NCBI GenBank assembly: GCA_963748385.1
Contig: CAVVIQ010000010.1
Location: forward strand, 194,892 to 258,891
Source: Rhodoblastus sp963748385
GTDB lineage: Bacteria; Pseudomonadota; Alphaproteobacteria; Rhizobiales; Beijerinckiaceae
DNA length: 64,000 nt
Reading direction: 5' to 3'
The notes beneath the pieces were generated by a model. It was not told where the DNA came from, did no database searches, and saw only the letters and a program-made list of their open reading frames with translations. Both the position numbers and the translations under genes were made by a program. Of this stretch, positions 30,125-39,380 are shown piece by piece. How positions within the stretch are numbered: position 1 is the stretch's first letter; each line of letters starts with the position of its first letter.

Positions 30125-30239
30125 GGCAATTCTGGCAATTTTTCAACCCCGGTTGTGCACGTAGCTTTCTTATTTTCTTTTGGTTTTTTTTCAAAAAATT
30201 TGAAAGCTAGTAGGAGGGTAAAAAATTGCCAGAATTGCC
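30125..30239. repeat. Long inverted repeat with iterons (origin-like)
   Basis: 30125-30143 and 30221-30239 are perfect 19-bp inverted copies (GGCAATTCTGGCAATTTTT). With two mismatches the arms extend to about 29 bp. Each arm contains three TGGCAAT units spaced 8-9 bp. A nested TAGCTTTC/GAAAGCTA pair and an AT-rich centre complete the structure. It lies directly after the primase-helicase relic. Confidence 0.7.
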
Positions 30240-30590
30240 AAATTGCCACCCAATTGGATAATTTGGTTTTTCTTTAGCGTGCTGAAAAACTTAGGGGTGC
30301 GACGTAACCTCCAATCGTCGAAATTTGCGCCGAAACGTCGGGTTCAACCCAGAGGATAGGCTTTCACCACTGGGCGTTCAGCCTTGCTCGCGCGTCTGTA
30401 TTCAGCCCCCTCAAACCTGATTGCGTACACGCAAAACGCGAACTCAGAATTTGCTAATTTTCTCTCTGGGCTTTCGCCTCGTTCATCGCGGGCTCAACGG
30501 CGGGTCGTCTGATACTCAAACAGGCGATCGCATCCATCATAATTTTGATTTAGGCTTTATATTATTTCTTTCTTCGCGCCAGTCTTTTGT

Positions 30591-30610
30591 GAGGTAACGC
30601 TACAGGTAAC
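30591..30610 (-). repeat. GTTACCT motif pair
   Basis: On the minus strand GTTACCTG and GTTACCTCAC are separated by four bases. A near-identical pair lies at 25503-25524 on the plus strand, and a single GTTACCTCAG lies at 52443-52452 near the right end. Confidence 0.55.
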
Positions 30611-30975
30611 AGTGACCCAAATTGCCGCCATCGTTAACCCTTCGTCGAAGCAATGTAGCCGTGTGACTAATCGGCCGACGCTCCTTCATTGAAGGCGGCG
30701 GCAAGGGCGCATGCGTACGCCACTGGAAGGACACATGTTCGCTCCACGCCTCCAATCTCGGAAGGCCGGAAATTTTTGAGCGAGGCGCAGAAATCCCTGA
30801 TCCAGAGGGCGTCTTCGAAACCAGAAACGAATGGTCGCCGCCCTCTACAAACATGGTTGCCGGTTGGCGCTGCCATGGTGAGGCCCCGACGAAAACGATT
30901 GCCTTTTCATTGACAGGGCTTCGCCAACACGCGCCGCGAAAAAGCCTGCCAGACCCACAAGAATTGGATTGAGAC

Positions 30976-31424
30976 ATGCGTTTCGTAACCTGGAACTGCA
31001 ACGGAGGGTTTCGGCCAGTGACAGACTTGCCGACGGCCTCCTGCTACTTGGCGAATATCGACGCATGCGGCTTGGCGAAATCGGCCAAGAGAAATATTTC
31101 GAAGCCGTCCGGTCGAAACACTTCAACGACAGCTCTTGCTTTGCAGAAGCGAGTTCGCTTAGGGCCTTCATCGACGATTATTCTGTCACAGAAGGCGGCG
31201 TTCGCTACACACTCGACCGGCACCTCATATGGGGCAAGGGCAATAACGTCGATTCGGCGATGCGCATCTACTATGCTTGGGACGCTGACAACGCCCGCGT
31301 CGTTGTCGGCTCCGCCCCGGCCACTTGCCGATTTGGGCGAATTGAAGAGCGGATCGGCGGCTGTTCCGGAGGCCTGCGGTTTGCTTGGTCGCCCCGACAA
31401 AATCGCCGATGCTGTTCGGGCTAA
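30976..31424 (+). pseudogene. Degenerate reading frames of unknown protein
   Basis: One frame starts MRFVTWNCNGGFR, which looks like the first strand of exonuclease-endonuclease-phosphatase proteins. The adjacent frame continues with LRAFIDDYSVTEGGVRYTL and MRIYYAWDADNARVVVGSAP, a beta-rich segment. Neither frame alone makes a family-length protein. I treat it as one or two decayed island genes and assign no function. The sequence between 30250 and 30960 holds only the GTTACCT pair. Confidence 0.3.
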
Positions 31425-31540
31425 GCAGGGATTTTTGTTTGGCCAACGGAAGGTTGGTTCGTTCCCGGTTGTGGCGTCGCCCAACTTTGCGGCCACTGAC
31501 AAAGGAGGCCCTTGTCGGTTCGTTCGAAATGATATCCAGC

Positions 31541-32010
31541 TTAATCAGCCTCGCACTCGCCGATGAGCTTCCGTAGCGCCTCAGTCCGCCGATCCGAACC
31601 GCTTGGCTCGGTTCGTTGGCGTCCCCAAGTCCATCATAACCCGCGACGATGCGAGCGACGGTCGCTCCCTCGCCAGGTGTCAGTTCGCCCGCCGCCACCG
31701 CCTCGACAACGGCGGCGTACGCCTCCTTCATGCCGCCGCGGTCCTTCAACTGCGGCATGTCAAACGGCGCGGGTCGCTCGCGGCGGGGCGCGATGATCCG
31801 GTCCAGGCACAGCCTGAGTGCGAAAGGATCACCTTCGAGCGCTTTCTCTATCGCCATGCGCGTAAGGCTTTCGGCCTCGCCCTCAAGCAGAAGTTCTGCG
31901 GCGATGGTGGTCTTGTTCCGCGAGCCACGAGGACGACCAGCAGGTTGCCGCTCTGGCCAGGTTTCAAGGGACGCCCGCGTTGTTTTCGGAGTTTGATCAG
32001 CGCTGGCGAT
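31541..32010 (-). pseudogene. DUF5681 (phage small-terminase-like) protein, frameshifted
   Basis: The core in one frame is MAIEKALEGDPFALRLCLDR, preceded by AAELLLEGEAESLT; this is DUF5681, found in phage and island packaging regions. The basic N-terminal motif RGRPLKPGQSGN is in a different frame (one base missing near 31930). The plausible C-terminus EALRKLIGECEAD, ending at 31541, is in a third. It is a non-functional relic of a phage-like module. Confidence 0.6.
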
Positions 32011-32435
32011 GCGATTATTTTTCAGCGCCCAATCTCAAAGCAAAAAAAGAGAATGTGCACGAAGGAACGTCACCATATATCGATTATTTCGACTAGTTCT
32101 CGTTTTAACCATGCCTGTCCGGTTAGGGTAGACGCCCGCCACCTATAGAATGACCGGTATACGGCACCGACATGCCCGATCGTCCATGCGCGACCCGAAA
32201 TGGCCGGTCGCCAACATTGGCCGCTACGTCAAGAAACGGTTCGAAGCGGTCTTCCGATATGAAGGTCCCGCTGGCGGCTGTCGCACACTCAGCGGACGTT
32301 CCGATAGCAAAATGAACCAGCGCTCGTGACCCTGAGCGATAATCCGCGCGGCGAATCCTGATCGTTTCGGTTGGGCGGTTTCCTGTTATAGGCTGGGGTC
32401 TGAATCCGACAGAGAACGGGCCAAGCCGCCCGACC

Positions 32436-32855
32436 TCAGCGCGGCCCATTCGAAACGGGATAGTGCGCCTTGCCCGGTATAATCGCGCGTACGCCTCCCC
32501 ATGGATCGGGCACGTCGCCTCGGCGTCGCGGGATCAGATGGATGTGGCAGTGGAAAATTGTCTGACCCGCAACGGCCCCGGAGTTGACCCCAATATTAAA
32601 GCCTTTGACGCTGGCGTCCGCGGCGGCGATATCGGCGCGCAGTTTGCGGAGAAGCTCGTCGACGGCGAGAACTTCGTCGCGGTTCAGATCGAAATACGTC
32701 GGAACATGGCGGCGCGGCAAGACCAGCGTATGCAAAGGGGTAACGGGATATGAATTCCGAACGGCAAAAACGATATTGCTTCCCGCGATCTCATTCGAAG
32801 AACTCAGCTCACAAAACGGGCAATCGTGCCTATTGTGAGCCTGAGCTGAGATCAT
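32436..32855 (-). CDS. HIT-family protein
   Basis: A 139-aa histidine-triad nucleotide hydrolase or transferase-like protein. The triad HCHIHLIPRR is complete near residue 115, and an N-terminal CPFC motif may bind zinc. GAGAG lies ahead of ATG 32855; an upstream ATG at 32888 adds 11 residues. It is intact although it sits among decayed genes, and it is oriented like the thiocyanate cluster. Substrate unknown (Ap4A-like or nucleoside phosphoramidate). The flanking stretches 32011-32435 and 32889-33117 hold no gene I can support. Confidence 0.8.
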   Translation of the reverse strand: MISAQAHNRHDCPFCELSSSNEIAGSNIVFAVRNSYPVTPLHTLVLPRRHVPTYFDLNRDEVLAVDELLRKLRADIAAADASVKGFNIGVNSGAVAGQTIFHCHIHLIPRRRGDVPDPWGGVRAIIPGKAHYPVSNGPR

Positions 32856-33117
32856 CGAATTCTCTCGTTGGTGGTTATCCGTCGTCATAAAGCCCCCAAA
32901 TGAACCGCATTAAGAAGGCCTCTTCCCAGCTCAAGGCCCATTTGGGCAAAATCGCGGAGCGTATGGTCACTTGATTTGTGCGCGCTCGAAATCTGCGCCG
33001 ATATATTCAAACCCGAAGAGTGCGGCGAACCATTTTATCGCTTGCCGCAACGATACAAATTGATCGATAGTCGCTCCAATTTTTAGCATCAGCTTATCAG
33101 CTATTCCGCTACTTTAG

Positions 33118-33747
33118 TCACGGGCGGTCAAACTCATTCCGCAACTTATGAAATTCACCTGACCTGAAGTCGCAAACTTCAATTTTGCCGGATGCAATGT
33201 CAAATACCCAACCATGCAAGCGGAGTTTCTTGTGCGCCAGCGCCGCGGCAACGGATGGGTGCGTTCGAAGGTTCTGGAGTTGGGCCAGCACGTTCTGCCT
33301 CACCAACGATTTGAGCTGTTCTGCGGGATCCGCGAATTCATGGGTCTCATTCACCGACTTGGCGGCGTCCGCGTAGCGCAGCCAAGACGCCACTGCAGGC
33401 ATTCGGCTCAGGTCCGCCCGCGCGTTGATGGCGCCCATCGCGCCGCACCCGGAATGCCCGCAAATCACGACATCCTGGACCTGAAGCGCCGTTATCCCAT
33501 ATTCGATTGCGGCGCTGACCCCGCCCGGCTCCGATCCATAGGACGGAACGATATTTCCCGCGTTGCGCACAACGAACAGACGCCCGGGTCCCTGCTGCGT
33601 CAGCAATTCAGGCACGACGCGACTATCCGAACAGCCGATAAACAATGTTGTTGGTTTCTGAGAGTTGGCGAGTTCACCGAATAACTCCGACATTCCCGGA
33701 AAAACGTCCCGCTGAAACTTTATCGCACCCTTCAACAAATCCTTCAT
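33118..33747 (-). CDS. cynT: Beta-carbonic anhydrase (CynT type)
   Basis: A 209-aa beta-class enzyme that interconverts CO2 and bicarbonate. The zinc ligands are visible: Cys and Asp/Arg dyad in GCSDSRVVPE, and His and Cys in CGHSGCGAMGA. Downstream of cyanase it would supply the bicarbonate consumed by cyanate decomposition, as in E. coli cynTS. It looks like the plant/CynT clade rather than the COS-hydrolase clade; that is judgement by eye. The ATG at 33747 follows GGGGTGCGC. It is the last gene of the cynS-glcF-cynT series. Confidence 0.9.
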   Translation of the reverse strand: MKDLLKGAIKFQRDVFPGMSELFGELANSQKPTTLFIGCSDSRVVPELLTQQGPGRLFVVRNAGNIVPSYGSEPGGVSAAIEYGITALQVQDVVICGHSGCGAMGAINARADLSRMPAVASWLRYADAAKSVNETHEFADPAEQLKSLVRQNVLAQLQNLRTHPSVAAALAHKKLRLHGWVFDIASGKIEVCDFRSGEFHKLRNEFDRP

Positions 33748-33956
33748 GCGCACCCCGTTCTGCAATCCTTGTGGCCCGCAATATCCAAGTGTTGGCTCAG
33801 TCCGTCCAAGACGATTTTCCAATGGCAGGCATCGTGAACCGCAATGGCGACAAGCGGGACAAATCTTTTTACGCCATATCAGCACCACGAAATTCAGCAA
33901 TAAAGTCGCAATATAAAGTATATATCTCCTGTACACATCGTATCAGTGAAACTTAA

Positions 33957-35337
33957 CTATAGCGATACATCGTTGACGCCGCCATTTGAGGCTGACAAGG
34001 CTTCTAACAGGCCCTCCATTGCAGGGCCAGTCGGCGACCGCGAGCCAACGCCAGCCTGAGCGGTCACAGAATTGAATAGCTCTATCCAGTGGCGCACGGG
34101 CACGGGCGCGACGGGCGATAGATGCGCGAGACAACCTATATTAGCCGTCGCGATCGCCTGGGGACGGCAGGCCATCAGCGCGTCCAGTTTGAGTTTGCGC
34201 AGGGACGTCGAGATTTTCGACTGCAGCAGGGAGTATGCCCCGGCGGCACCGCAACACATGAATGGATAGGTTACGGGGGCCAGTTTAAAGCCTGCGCGTC
34301 GCAGAATTTTCTCCACGACACCGTTCAATTTTTGGCTGTGTTGGAGACTACACGATGACTGGACCGCAACGCGAAGCTTGGGGAGGCGGCTTGGGGCATC
34401 GAAGACATACTCCCGCCATTCGGCCGAAACGACTTCGGCAATGTCTTTCACCATCGCCGAAATCCGCGCAGCCTTTTCCGCATAAGACGGATCGTCACGA
34501 AAAAGGTGGACGTAATCGCGGAAATGCGAGCCGCAACCACTCGCAGTCAGGACGATGGCTTCGACTCCTGCTTCTATGAATGGCCATAGTTCATCCATAG
34601 TCTGGCGCATGAAGCCGCGCGCGTCGCCGCTCGCTGTCAAATGATGACTGATCGCCCCACAGCATCCGGATTTTGCAGCGATCGGTCGTATCCCCATTCG
34701 GTCGAGCACGCGCGCGGTCGCGGCGTTGATGTCCGGCGCTACGGTCGGTTGCACGCACCCCTGCCAAATCAGCATCGTTCGCGAATGCGGACGGTTTGGC
34801 CAAGGGTCTGCCGAGCGCCGGGCCGGAATTTGGTCTTGCAGTCTCTTTGGCAGGATTCTACGCAGCGACTGTCCGGCGCGCAACAGGATCGCGAAATCTT
34901 GTCCGGTGGGGAACGATGGCGCGAACCGCCCACCGAGCGAGTTTTTCGCCCACTGGCCGGGGTTCATCGTTTTCGACAACCGCGCGCCCGATATCGAGGA
35001 GGCGGCCATATTTGACCCCCTGAGGACAATGGGCCTCACATGAACGGCATGTGAGGCAGCGATCGAGCCGCAGGCGAAGGTTTGCGCTCAAGCTTTTGCC
35101 ACGCAACGAATTGAGCGAATAAGCTGGCGGAAGCTGGGACGCTAACGGCTCCTTCCCTTCGAGGCGGTGCTTGATCAAGAAAATCCGGCCGCGCGGACCG
35201 TCCCATTCGTCGCCCAGCAATCGAAACGTCGGACAAACGAACGTGCACTGTCCGCACTGAACGCAGGGCTGCAAGAGTGATTTAGCTTCCTGCCCTAACG
35301 CGGTCCCTCGATAAATATCCGCCAGATCTATTTTCAT
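33957..35337 (-). pseudogene. glcF: Glycolate-oxidase-like Fe-S subunit (GlcF type), one frameshift
   Basis: The N-terminal frame (from 35337) has two [4Fe-4S] motifs, CVQCGQCTFVCPTF and CLTCRSCEAHCPQG. The C-terminal frame has two CCG-type cysteine domains (SGCCGAISHHL, MCCGAAGAYSLLQ). They overlap in different frames and join with one indel near 34900, giving about 450 residues, the normal size of GlcF. No GlcD or GlcE lies nearby, which is odd. In this context it may pass electrons in a sulfur or one-carbon step rather than oxidise glycolate (inference). It lies between cynS and the carbonic anhydrase on the same strand. Confidence 0.75.
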
Positions 35338-35422
35338 GCCGTTTTCCGCGTCAGGGCTTTGTCAAAACCGGATGCCTTCCATCTTTTCGTTGCCTAAAGA
35401 CGCGGCGCGCCGCGGCGCGTCG

Positions 35423-35863
35423 TCACCACGACTTATACGGAAGGAATTTGCCGTTGAGCGTCATAACGACCCGGTCGCCTTTCGGATCTTCCTGCTTCGA
35501 GATATCCAGTGAGAAGTCTATCGCGCTCATGATACCGCCGCCGAATTGTTCATTGACGATTTCCTTAATCGTCTCACCGTATACCCCTAAAAATTCGTAC
35601 AAGCGATAAATCAGCGGGTCTGTCGGCACAAGCTGCGTCCAGGTCTTTGTTGGAATACGTTGCAAGACCGTCGAGACCTCAGGATCCAAACCAAGTCCCT
35701 CGGCTATGGCGTCCGCTTGTGCTTTTTGAAGCTGATTTATCCCCAGACATGCGGAGCAAACATATTCAGGCGATAGCCCCGTTATTTTAGCAATATCGGT
35801 CCACTTCAGCTTTTTCTGTTCCTTGGCGCCGAGAATTGCGGCTTTAACCTCAAGACTATTCAT
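35423..35863 (-). CDS. cynS: Cyanate hydratase (cyanase)
   Basis: A 146-aa cyanase that converts cyanate and bicarbonate into ammonia and CO2. The N-terminal helical DNA-binding-like half (LKWTDIAKITGLSPEYVCSA) is followed by the catalytic half. The Arg, Glu and Ser of the decameric active site lie in YRLYEFLG, YGETIKEIVNEQFG and IMSAIDFSLD. Length is close to the usual 147-156. ATG 35863 has GGAAGGTG upstream. It lies downstream of the scn operon and a transporter, where cyanate may arise or be taken up. Confidence 0.95.
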   Translation of the reverse strand: MNSLEVKAAILGAKEQKKLKWTDIAKITGLSPEYVCSACLGINQLQKAQADAIAEGLGLDPEVSTVLQRIPTKTWTQLVPTDPLIYRLYEFLGVYGETIKEIVNEQFGGGIMSAIDFSLDISKQEDPKGDRVVMTLNGKFLPYKSW

Positions 35864-35996
35864 TTTAGAGCACCTTCCCGTTTCGATGGCGTTTACGATG
35901 ATATTTATCGCGCTGCACCTCGCTCGATGCGAAGTACAATTGGGCCTGAAAGAGAGCAGCAATGTCAGGCGGAGCGACCTCCGCTGCTCCGAGCAT

Positions 35997-36587
35997 TCAT
36001 GAAGGTTCGGAACGCGCGGCGCCGTCGCGAACTGTGTTGGAATTTGGCGGCGCGAGCTCCGGACGATTTGACGGCGCCCGATCAAACGGTGAGTGGCGCG
36101 GTCTCCGGTCCGGCGTTGGAATGCAGGACTGGAGACCGCGCCAACCCATTTTCCACCACATCCGAGACAGCGCCACCGAACTGAAAGCGATCGTCAAGGT
36201 CACTGTAGCCATGAACAACAAGAATACGGCGGAAACGATTGCGCCGAGCTCGCCGGCCATCCCTTTGGCTTGCAGACCTTGGTCATTCATTTGCGTGAAG
36301 CCGGAAACGATCGCGATCGTGGCGAGCAACAATACTGACGCGTGGCCGAAAGAAAGAAACGGGCCGATGGTCAGAGGTTTTTCGTTGAGCTGAAAGAACT
36401 TAGGAGACAGATTGCGAATCGCGGCGATTTGGTGTGAAGCAATTGCGTGACGCAAACCAAACGTATACGCGAGCACGGTCGCGCCCATGAGGGCCGACTT
36501 GTGCTGCAAAGCGAGAAACGCTCCGATCCAGGCCAAACCGTTCGCCGCGGTCAATAGCAGATAAATCGCGCCCAAATTCCGTTTCAT
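35997..36587 (-). pseudogene. Truncated NiCoT-type nickel/cobalt transporter
   Basis: A 196-aa frame resembling the first four membrane spans of NiCoT permeases (HoxN, NixA, NhlF). The segment LRHAIASHQIAAI stands where the family has RHAxDADHI, so the metal-binding Asp is missing. The second signature is FGHASVL. After about residue 150 the sequence turns into an unrelated Arg/Pro-rich tail, and spans 5-8 are absent although NiCoT proteins have about 330-370 residues. NhlF, a NiCoT cobalt importer, accompanies cobalt-type nitrile hydratase, so this is probably a relic of cobalt uptake, now replaced by CbiMNQO. Confidence 0.65.
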
Positions 36588-36639
36588 CGTGACCCGCCTA
36601 TTGTTGACGCCTTCCTTGCCGGAATCGGGGCTGCAGTGT

Positions 36640-37539
36640 TCAGATGCGCCTAAAACGCACGATCGCGAGGAAGAGAAGCGCCATGAATACGGTGCCACCG
36701 ATCAGGTTTCCAGCGCCGGAAATCAACTCATTACGCAGGAACCCAGTCGGACCAAAGCCCCATGTCATCAATGCCATCGGTCCGGTCTCCGGCAGAGGCG
36801 CGCCGAGCGCGGTGGCCAATCTATCCTGCATCAGGAGCGGCAGCGCGATGAAGCCGACATTGGCGATGCAGTGCTCTGTCATTCCGGCGACGAATGCAAA
36901 GGGTCCGTAATAGGCAAGAACCATACGGCCGATGTCGGTGCGCGCCTTGAAGTAAAGAAAAAGCGCAGTTTGCAGCAGCCAGGTGCAAATAATGCCGAGG
37001 CAGAAAATGGATTGGGCGTCGACGCCGGCCTTCGCGATGCCGATCGCGTGCGCCCGTTCCAGGAATGGACGAGCTGCGAAAGGTCCCGGTCCCAGGGCGA
37101 TGACGCCAATAAACACCAGGGCGCCGATAATGTTGCCCACCCATCCAACCGAGAGAAATCCGAGATAACTGCGCAGGGACATTTGCCTCCGCACCAAAGC
37201 GATGAAACCTGCCGCCATATCCGACGTGATCAAGGTGGATTGGGATACGAGGATGATGACGAAGGAAAAGCCAAACACCAGTCCGCTTACCAGGTTGGCC
37301 AAGCCGACCTCGGGAATTCCAGTACTCACGGAAACGGCGAGGATGACCCCGAAGGCGACCATCGCGCCACCCGCGAGGGACTGGAAAAAATAGCTGAGTG
37401 GAAATTCCCACTTCTTCACAGCCAGATTTACCAGCCGTTCGAGCGTCTGCTCGATGCTGAAAGGCTCAAACAAATCCAGCGCTTCGGCTCTCGGGTGCAA
37501 TTGGGCCTTAAAGCTCGCCCTTTCATCCACCATGACCAT
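36640..37539 (-). CDS. Formate/nitrite transporter family (FNT) channel
   Basis: A 299-aa membrane protein with six spans and the FNT pattern: VGWVGNIIGALVF, CTWLLQTALF and the central-His segment VAGMTEHCIANVGF. FNT channels pass small monovalent anions. Similar FNT genes adjoin cyanase in other nitrogen-cycle bacteria, so cyanate, thiocyanate or nitrite is a reasonable cargo here (inference). GGGGAGG lies seven bases upstream of ATG 37539. It is separated from the upstream dsrE-like gene by about 110 bases. Confidence 0.85.
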   Translation of the reverse strand: MVMVDERASFKAQLHPRAEALDLFEPFSIEQTLERLVNLAVKKWEFPLSYFFQSLAGGAMVAFGVILAVSVSTGIPEVGLANLVSGLVFGFSFVIILVSQSTLITSDMAAGFIALVRRQMSLRSYLGFLSVGWVGNIIGALVFIGVIALGPGPFAARPFLERAHAIGIAKAGVDAQSIFCLGIICTWLLQTALFLYFKARTDIGRMVLAYYGPFAFVAGMTEHCIANVGFIALPLLMQDRLATALGAPLPETGPMALMTWGFGPTGFLRNELISGAGNLIGGTVFMALLFLAIVRFRRI

Positions 37540-37653
37540 TTAATCCTCCCCTGTTTCATCTATTTTTATATCGATCAGCTGCCCGGGAGGGCGGGAGCGA
37601 AGCGCGTTTTTGTATTTCTTCGCTCGCGCCCCTCGCCGCTCGTAACGGCGCCT

Positions 37654-38016
37654 CTATTCCGCGACGATTTTTTCCGCCCATTCGACGTCCGCAACGAAAG
37701 TCTCCGGGTTGCCGATCTTTGCTCCGGACGCCAGAATTTCGTTTTCGGTGACGCCGCGCGCGCGCGAGCAGGCGCCGCAAACCTCGATCTGAACGCCGAG
37801 GTCGATGCACTCCCGCCAATGGTCCGCGACAGGCGGCCAGCCGATGGGGATCGTCGATTCCCGGACAATCTCGCGCCCCATCGTCGCCGCTTCTCCGACG
37901 AGAAAGATGCGGATCTCGTGTTTTGCCTTCGCTAGTGCGGCGCCGTGCGCGAAGACCATCGCCGCGCGCGTCGGATCGTCGCTACCCCATGAGGATTTCA
38001 TGAATATTCTGGACAT
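37654..38016 (-). CDS. DsrE-family protein
   Basis: A 120-aa protein with the DsrE/DsrF fold pattern: RIFMKSSWGSDDPTRAAMVF at the start, KAKHEIRIFLVGEAA in the middle, and two cysteines in VCGACSRARGV. DsrE-like proteins bind or transfer sulfane sulfur. GGAGAGACAG precedes ATG 38016. Downstream of thiocyanate hydrolase it may handle sulfur released from carbonyl sulfide or other reduced sulfur (inference). Confidence 0.75.
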   Translation of the reverse strand: MSRIFMKSSWGSDDPTRAAMVFAHGAALAKAKHEIRIFLVGEAATMGREIVRESTIPIGWPPVADHWRECIDLGVQIEVCGACSRARGVTENEILASGAKIGNPETFVADVEWAEKIVAE

Positions 38017-38201
38017 CTGTCTCTCCATTACCTGGGCGAATTGAAGTGAAGGCGACTTGCCGACGGAACAAATGCCACCCATGCCTCCCGATCGAAACGG
38101 GCGGTGGTGAGCTTTTCGTCGTTTCTTGGTCGGCGTTTTGTGCGGTCACGGACCCGGCGCAGCAGACGGGAGGTCTGCCGGCCTGATGCTGCCCGCGGCG
38201 T

Positions 38202-38618
38202 TCACGCGCTGGTGAGGCGTCGCCCCACCTCAACCATGCAGGCCGCGAGCTCCGATTCGTCGAACAACCCTCGTTTGATCAACGAATGTGCCAGCGCGAG
38301 CAACTGGCGTTCAGGATATGGTACGTCTTCGAATATGGTCGAAGACAACTCGTCCTCCTCCGCGCGACGTTCGAGCGATGGCAACACGCAAGATCCTGGC
38401 TCCACCTCCGAATAGGGTTTCACGCAGGAATCCCCGGCCAACAGGTCGCAAGTAGCTTCCAAGGTAATTTTCCATGGCGGATCGGGATTGGTCACCCCAT
38501 ATTCCGAGGCAAGATCCACCCACGTGCGCCCATCAGATTGAATCCGTTCGAGCAGTGGAATTGGAGACATGTCGAAATGCGCGAGGTGCTCCCCTGGATT
38601 GTGATCGTTTTTTGGCAT
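38202..38618 (-). CDS. Thiocyanate hydrolase cobalt chaperone (P15K-like)
   Basis: A 138-aa protein (about 15 kDa) directly after scnC with an 18-base gap and GGAGTAGCCG before ATG 38618. It has weak resemblance to the N-terminal part of nitrile hydratase beta subunits (YPERQLLALAHSLIKRGLF), as expected for activators of this enzyme class. In Thiobacillus thioparus a 15-kDa protein encoded after scnBAC (P15K) is needed to insert cobalt. I assign it mainly by position, size and this motif. Confidence 0.75.
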   Translation of the reverse strand: MPKNDHNPGEHLAHFDMSPIPLLERIQSDGRTWVDLASEYGVTNPDPPWKITLEATCDLLAGDSCVKPYSEVEPGSCVLPSLERRAEEDELSSTIFEDVPYPERQLLALAHSLIKRGLFDESELAACMVEVGRRLTSA

Positions 38619-38636
38619 CGGCTACTCCGTACGGGA

Positions 38637-39341
38637 TCAATGATGCGGATGGATGGGATGCTTCGCCGGTCGAACCGGAAACTTGACGTTGCTGGTCACT
38701 CCCGGCTTAGGCACCGCCACGCCGATGAGGCAATCCCGCGTCACGATCTCGGCCAACTGATCTTCTGTCCAGCCCTCTGTGCCTTCCGGCCGGACAGGCA
38801 AAACGATATAGCGGGTTTTCTGGTTGGCGTCGGCCACCCGGATTTCGACATCGGGATCGAGCTGCAAGCCGAATTCAGTGAGGACCTGCCGGGGCCACCG
38901 AACCAAGCGACGGCGATAGTTGGGGGTCCGATACCATTCCGGCGACTGGCCCAAAATCGGTCGAGGATAGCATGAACAAAGCGTGCATACGACGACGTGC
39001 TTCAGCTTTGGCGTATCTTCAAGTACACGCAAATTGCAATAGTCGCTCGGTGTGCCGAATTGAGTCGGGGGACTTGTGACCCAATCGACGCCGACCTCCC
39101 GGCTTGCCGCCACGCCATCGGCGACAGCCCGTTTCTTGTATTCCGGATCGAGCCACGCTTTCGCAACAAGGCGGGCCGCCGGCAGTGGTCCCAGGCTATG
39201 AACGTATTCTGTCCACCGCCTGTGGTCATCCGCGGTGAACAACCCCTTTTTTATTGCAAGTTCACGCACGGCGATTTCCAGGATCTCGAAGTCGCTGACT
39301 TCATCGACCATCGGTGCCGGCTTGTGATCATGTTCTGACAT
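38637..39341 (-). CDS. scnC: Thiocyanate hydrolase gamma subunit (cobalt-type)
   Basis: A 234-aa catalytic subunit, homologous to nitrile hydratase alpha. The metal-binding motif is Cys119-Thr-Leu-Cys122-Ser-Cys124 (VVCTLCSCYPRPILG); Thr in second position is the cobalt type, and two cysteines are normally oxidised to sulfinic and sulfenic acids. YPRPILGQSPEWYR and LVRWPRQVLTEFGLQL fit thiocyanate hydrolase better than nitrile hydratase, which usually has YPW in that place. Function: SCN- + 2 H2O gives COS + NH3 + OH-. GGGAGG precedes ATG 39341. Gene order scnB-scnA-scnC supports the call. Confidence 0.9.
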   Translation of the reverse strand: MSEHDHKPAPMVDEVSDFEILEIAVRELAIKKGLFTADDHRRWTEYVHSLGPLPAARLVAKAWLDPEYKKRAVADGVAASREVGVDWVTSPPTQFGTPSDYCNLRVLEDTPKLKHVVVCTLCSCYPRPILGQSPEWYRTPNYRRRLVRWPRQVLTEFGLQLDPDVEIRVADANQKTRYIVLPVRPEGTEGWTEDQLAEIVTRDCLIGVAVPKPGVTSNVKFPVRPAKHPIHPHH

Positions 39342-39380
39342 TTAGCATTCCTCCCATTAAGCTTTACGAGCGATCAGGCG

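Noticed and set aside
30600..31001. 133-codon minus-strand frame
   Set aside because: Unusual composition, no motif, lies opposite other degenerate frames.
32123..32449. 108-codon minus-strand frame
   Set aside because: No ribosome site, no recognised domain, overlaps the end of the HIT gene; resembles the non-functional scrap common in Rhizobiales islands.
33118..33747. Carbonyl sulfide hydrolase (COSase)
   Set aside because: Tempting because COS is the product of thiocyanate hydrolase, but the protein looks like the CynT clade and sits with cyanase. A clade-level phylogeny would decide.
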